This document shows, piece by piece, positions 5,668-7,253 of a stretch of 7,253 bases of DNA (position 1 is its first letter; each line of letters begins with the position of its first letter). The stretch is from Clostridiales bacterium. GTDB lineage: Bacteria; Bacillota; Clostridia; Oscillospirales; Acutalibacteraceae. Location of the stretch: positions 1 through 7,253 of the forward strand of contig JAAZGX010000117.1 of assembly GCA_012511005.1 (NCBI GenBank), in the 5' to 3' direction. The position numbers and the translations under genes are program-made. The notes beneath the pieces were generated by a model, which did not search any database, had not been told where the DNA came from, and worked only from the letters and a program-made list of their open reading frames with translations.

Positions 5668-7253
5668 ATGAAAAGCAAATTCAAACGCACACTTGCCGTA
5701 ATTCTTTCCTTTTCGTTTGTTTTCGCGCTTGTAGGTATTGGCGCTGTGGGTTCGGCAACCTATTCGGCGAAAACTGAACCTCTCTATTCATCAGACGATA
5801 AGTTTATTGAGCTTAATTCAGTTGAGGAAGTTTCAGAGTTTATTATTAATAATCCCGAAACTTATGATTACAACGCTGACGGAATTGAAGAAAAAGTGCC
5901 GGTTATTATTCTGCCCGGTATTAGCCAGTCCATATCATACCTTGCAAATGAAGATGGCACGCCTGCCCTCAATAAAGATGGCAAGGAGCTGACGGGCGGG
6001 CTTTTAATAATTGATGAGTCCACTATTTATAACACTATCCTTTCAAAGCTTTTAGTTCCTCTTACTCAAACGCTTATTTTCCAAAAGGATATGGGCTTTA
6101 CTGACGCTGTTTATGATACAATTTGTGAAGCGTTTTCAGTACAAGCGTCTGATTTGCACGGAAATCCTGTGAATAACCTTCAAACAATTACATATGAATA
6201 TCCCGTAAGCGAAATGTCTCCCGACGATAAAGACAAATTCTACCGTGCCATTCCTATGGAGCCTGTTACTGATTTAATCGGAGAAGATTACCTTTATGTC
6301 TTTGCTTTCCCGCTTATCAGCAAGCCTATGGAAAACGCGCAAAATCTCCATGAGTTTATACAGCTTGTAAAAGCGCAGAAAGGCGTAGACAAAGTTTCTA
6401 TCGTATCCGTTAGCCTTGGCGGCACGATACTTACCGCGTACCTTGACCTTGACCATGTTGACGGCAGTGATATTCATCAGATTATCAATGTTGTTTCCGT
6501 ACTTCAGGGCAGTGATCTTATGGCTGACTTTTATGCCCGTGAATTTAACCTTGAGGACGAATTTGTCTATTCCGAATATATCCCGATGATATTAAAGGAA
6601 ACGAGCGGAAACGCCGCTTTAGGGTATCTTATAAATATTGCAATTCGTATTTTGCCAAGAGATGTTTTTGAAAAAACGCTCACAAGAGCCGTGGACGGTA
6701 TTCTTGATACGTTGCTCGTAAACTGCCCTCAATTTTGGACATTGGTTTCTATGGACAGATATGAGGCTGTTGCAGATAAACATTTAAATGATGCAGAGCA
6801 TGCGGAGCTTCGTGCGATTATGGACCGTTTCCATACTGCTCAATTAAATCTTAAAGACAATCTTTTAGCACTCAATGCACAAGGAGTTGCCATTAACAAT
6901 ATTTGCGGATATGACCTTGATTATTCCGCTTATGACTATAACTTCTTTGCAATTATGAGGACATCGAACACTACAAGCTCTGACGGAATTCTTAATATAG
7001 ACTCCACTTCTTTAGGCGCCGTTTATGCTCCTGCTGATACGGCTCTGCCGGAGGATTATGTTCCGGTAACTCCCGGCTACATTTCACCCGACGGTAATAT
7101 TGATGCCTCTACTTGCCTTTTCCCCGATAATGTTTGGTTCTTCTATGACCAGCATCATGAGGTAGGCAGAAACGATGTTATTATTAAGCTTTGCGGTCAA
7201 ATAATTTGCGGTAACATTAAGTCCGTTAATGACCAGTCTGCCGCTTTCCCGCA
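5668..7253 (+). CDS. Secreted alpha/beta hydrolase, 3' end off the window
   Basis: 528 codons are visible and the frame is still open at the right edge. Residues 1-30 form a signal peptide: MKSKFKR, a hydrophobic core, and a likely cut near VGSA. The mature protein shows an alpha/beta hydrolase fold. PVIILPGIS (78-86) is the strand and oxyanion loop. KVSIVSVSLGGTIL (242-255) is the strand-elbow-helix with a candidate nucleophile Ser249. NNICGYDLD (410-418) is the late strand with a candidate acid Asp416. FFYDQHHE (491-498) holds the candidate catalytic His. The elbow reads S-V-S-L-G, where the usual first Gly is Ser, yet the following GG is kept. About 110 residues (290-400) between elbow and acid form a large, mostly helical insertion that could be a lid. 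Substrate is unknown; an esterase or lipase role is an inference. Its own promoter drives it, divergently from the prepilin peptidase. I do not recognise a named gene. Confidence 0.82.
   Translation, partial: MKSKFKRTLAVILSFSFVFALVGIGAVGSATYSAKTEPLYSSDDKFIELNSVEEVSEFIINNPETYDYNADGIEEKVPVIILPGISQSISYLANEDGTPALNKDGKELTGGLLIIDESTIYNTILSKLLVPLTQTLIFQKDMGFTDAVYDTICEAFSVQASDLHGNPVNNLQTITYEYPVSEMSPDDKDKFYRAIPMEPVTDLIGEDYLYVFAFPLISKPMENAQNLHEFIQLVKAQKGVDKVSIVSVSLGGTILTAYLDLDHVDGSDIHQIINVVSVLQGSDLMADFYAREFNLEDEFVYSEYIPMILKETSGNAALGYLINIAIRILPRDVFEKTLTRAVDGILDTLLVNCPQFWTLVSMDRYEAVADKHLNDAEHAELRAIMDRFHTAQLNLKDNLLALNAQGVAINNICGYDLDYSAYDYNFFAIMRTSNTTSSDGILNIDSTSLGAVYAPADTALPEDYVPVTPGYISPDGNIDASTCLFPDNVWFFYDQHHEVGRNDVIIKLCGQIICGNIKSVNDQSAAFP

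Overview
The window looks like a chromosomal segment of a low-to-moderate GC Gram-positive anaerobe of the class Clostridia. I infer this from an AT-rich sequence with GGAGG-type ribosome binding sites and sigmaA-like promoters, and from a CdaR/PucR-type regulator next to ftsE-ftsX and a coiled-coil murein hydrolase gene. A DUF4830-like protein and a secreted alpha/beta hydrolase of a clostridial style point the same way. I cannot name a species.

Region 1 (about 1-3740, all minus strand) is a cell-division and cell-wall module. Read in the direction of transcription it holds a CdaR/PucR-family regulator (3698-2613), ftsE (2503-1550), ftsX (1553-639) and the start of a secreted coiled-coil hydrolase or hydrolase activator (from 646, running off the left edge). 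FtsE and FtsX should form the membrane ATPase complex that activates a peptidoglycan hydrolase outside the cell, and the last gene looks like that partner. ftsE/ftsX and ftsX/hydrolase overlap by 4 and 8 bases, so translation is probably coupled. A near-perfect 37-bp palindrome sits on a candidate promoter just ahead of ftsE and looks like an operator. FtsE carries an extra acidic tail of about 100 residues.

Region 2 (about 3740-4039) has no intact gene. It holds an imperfect stem-loop and a stretch that reads like a broken coding remnant with an in-frame TAG.

Region 3 (4040-5525, minus strand) holds a prepilin peptidase with all its catalytic and zinc-binding residues, followed by a single-pass membrane protein resembling DUF4830. 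No canonical start codon fits the peptidase. A strong promoter and ribosome binding site instead place its start on an ATT codon. No pilin or pilus gene is visible here.

Region 4 (5606-7253, plus strand) holds a divergent gene with its own extended -10 promoter. It encodes a large exported alpha/beta hydrolase, cut by the right edge, whose nucleophile elbow reads S-V-S-L-G in place of G-x-S-x-G.

I found no CRISPR array, insertion sequence, tRNA or rRNA, and nothing that proves a new multi-gene system. The most unusual signals are the ftsE operator-like palindrome, the FtsE tail, the ATT start and the atypical hydrolase.
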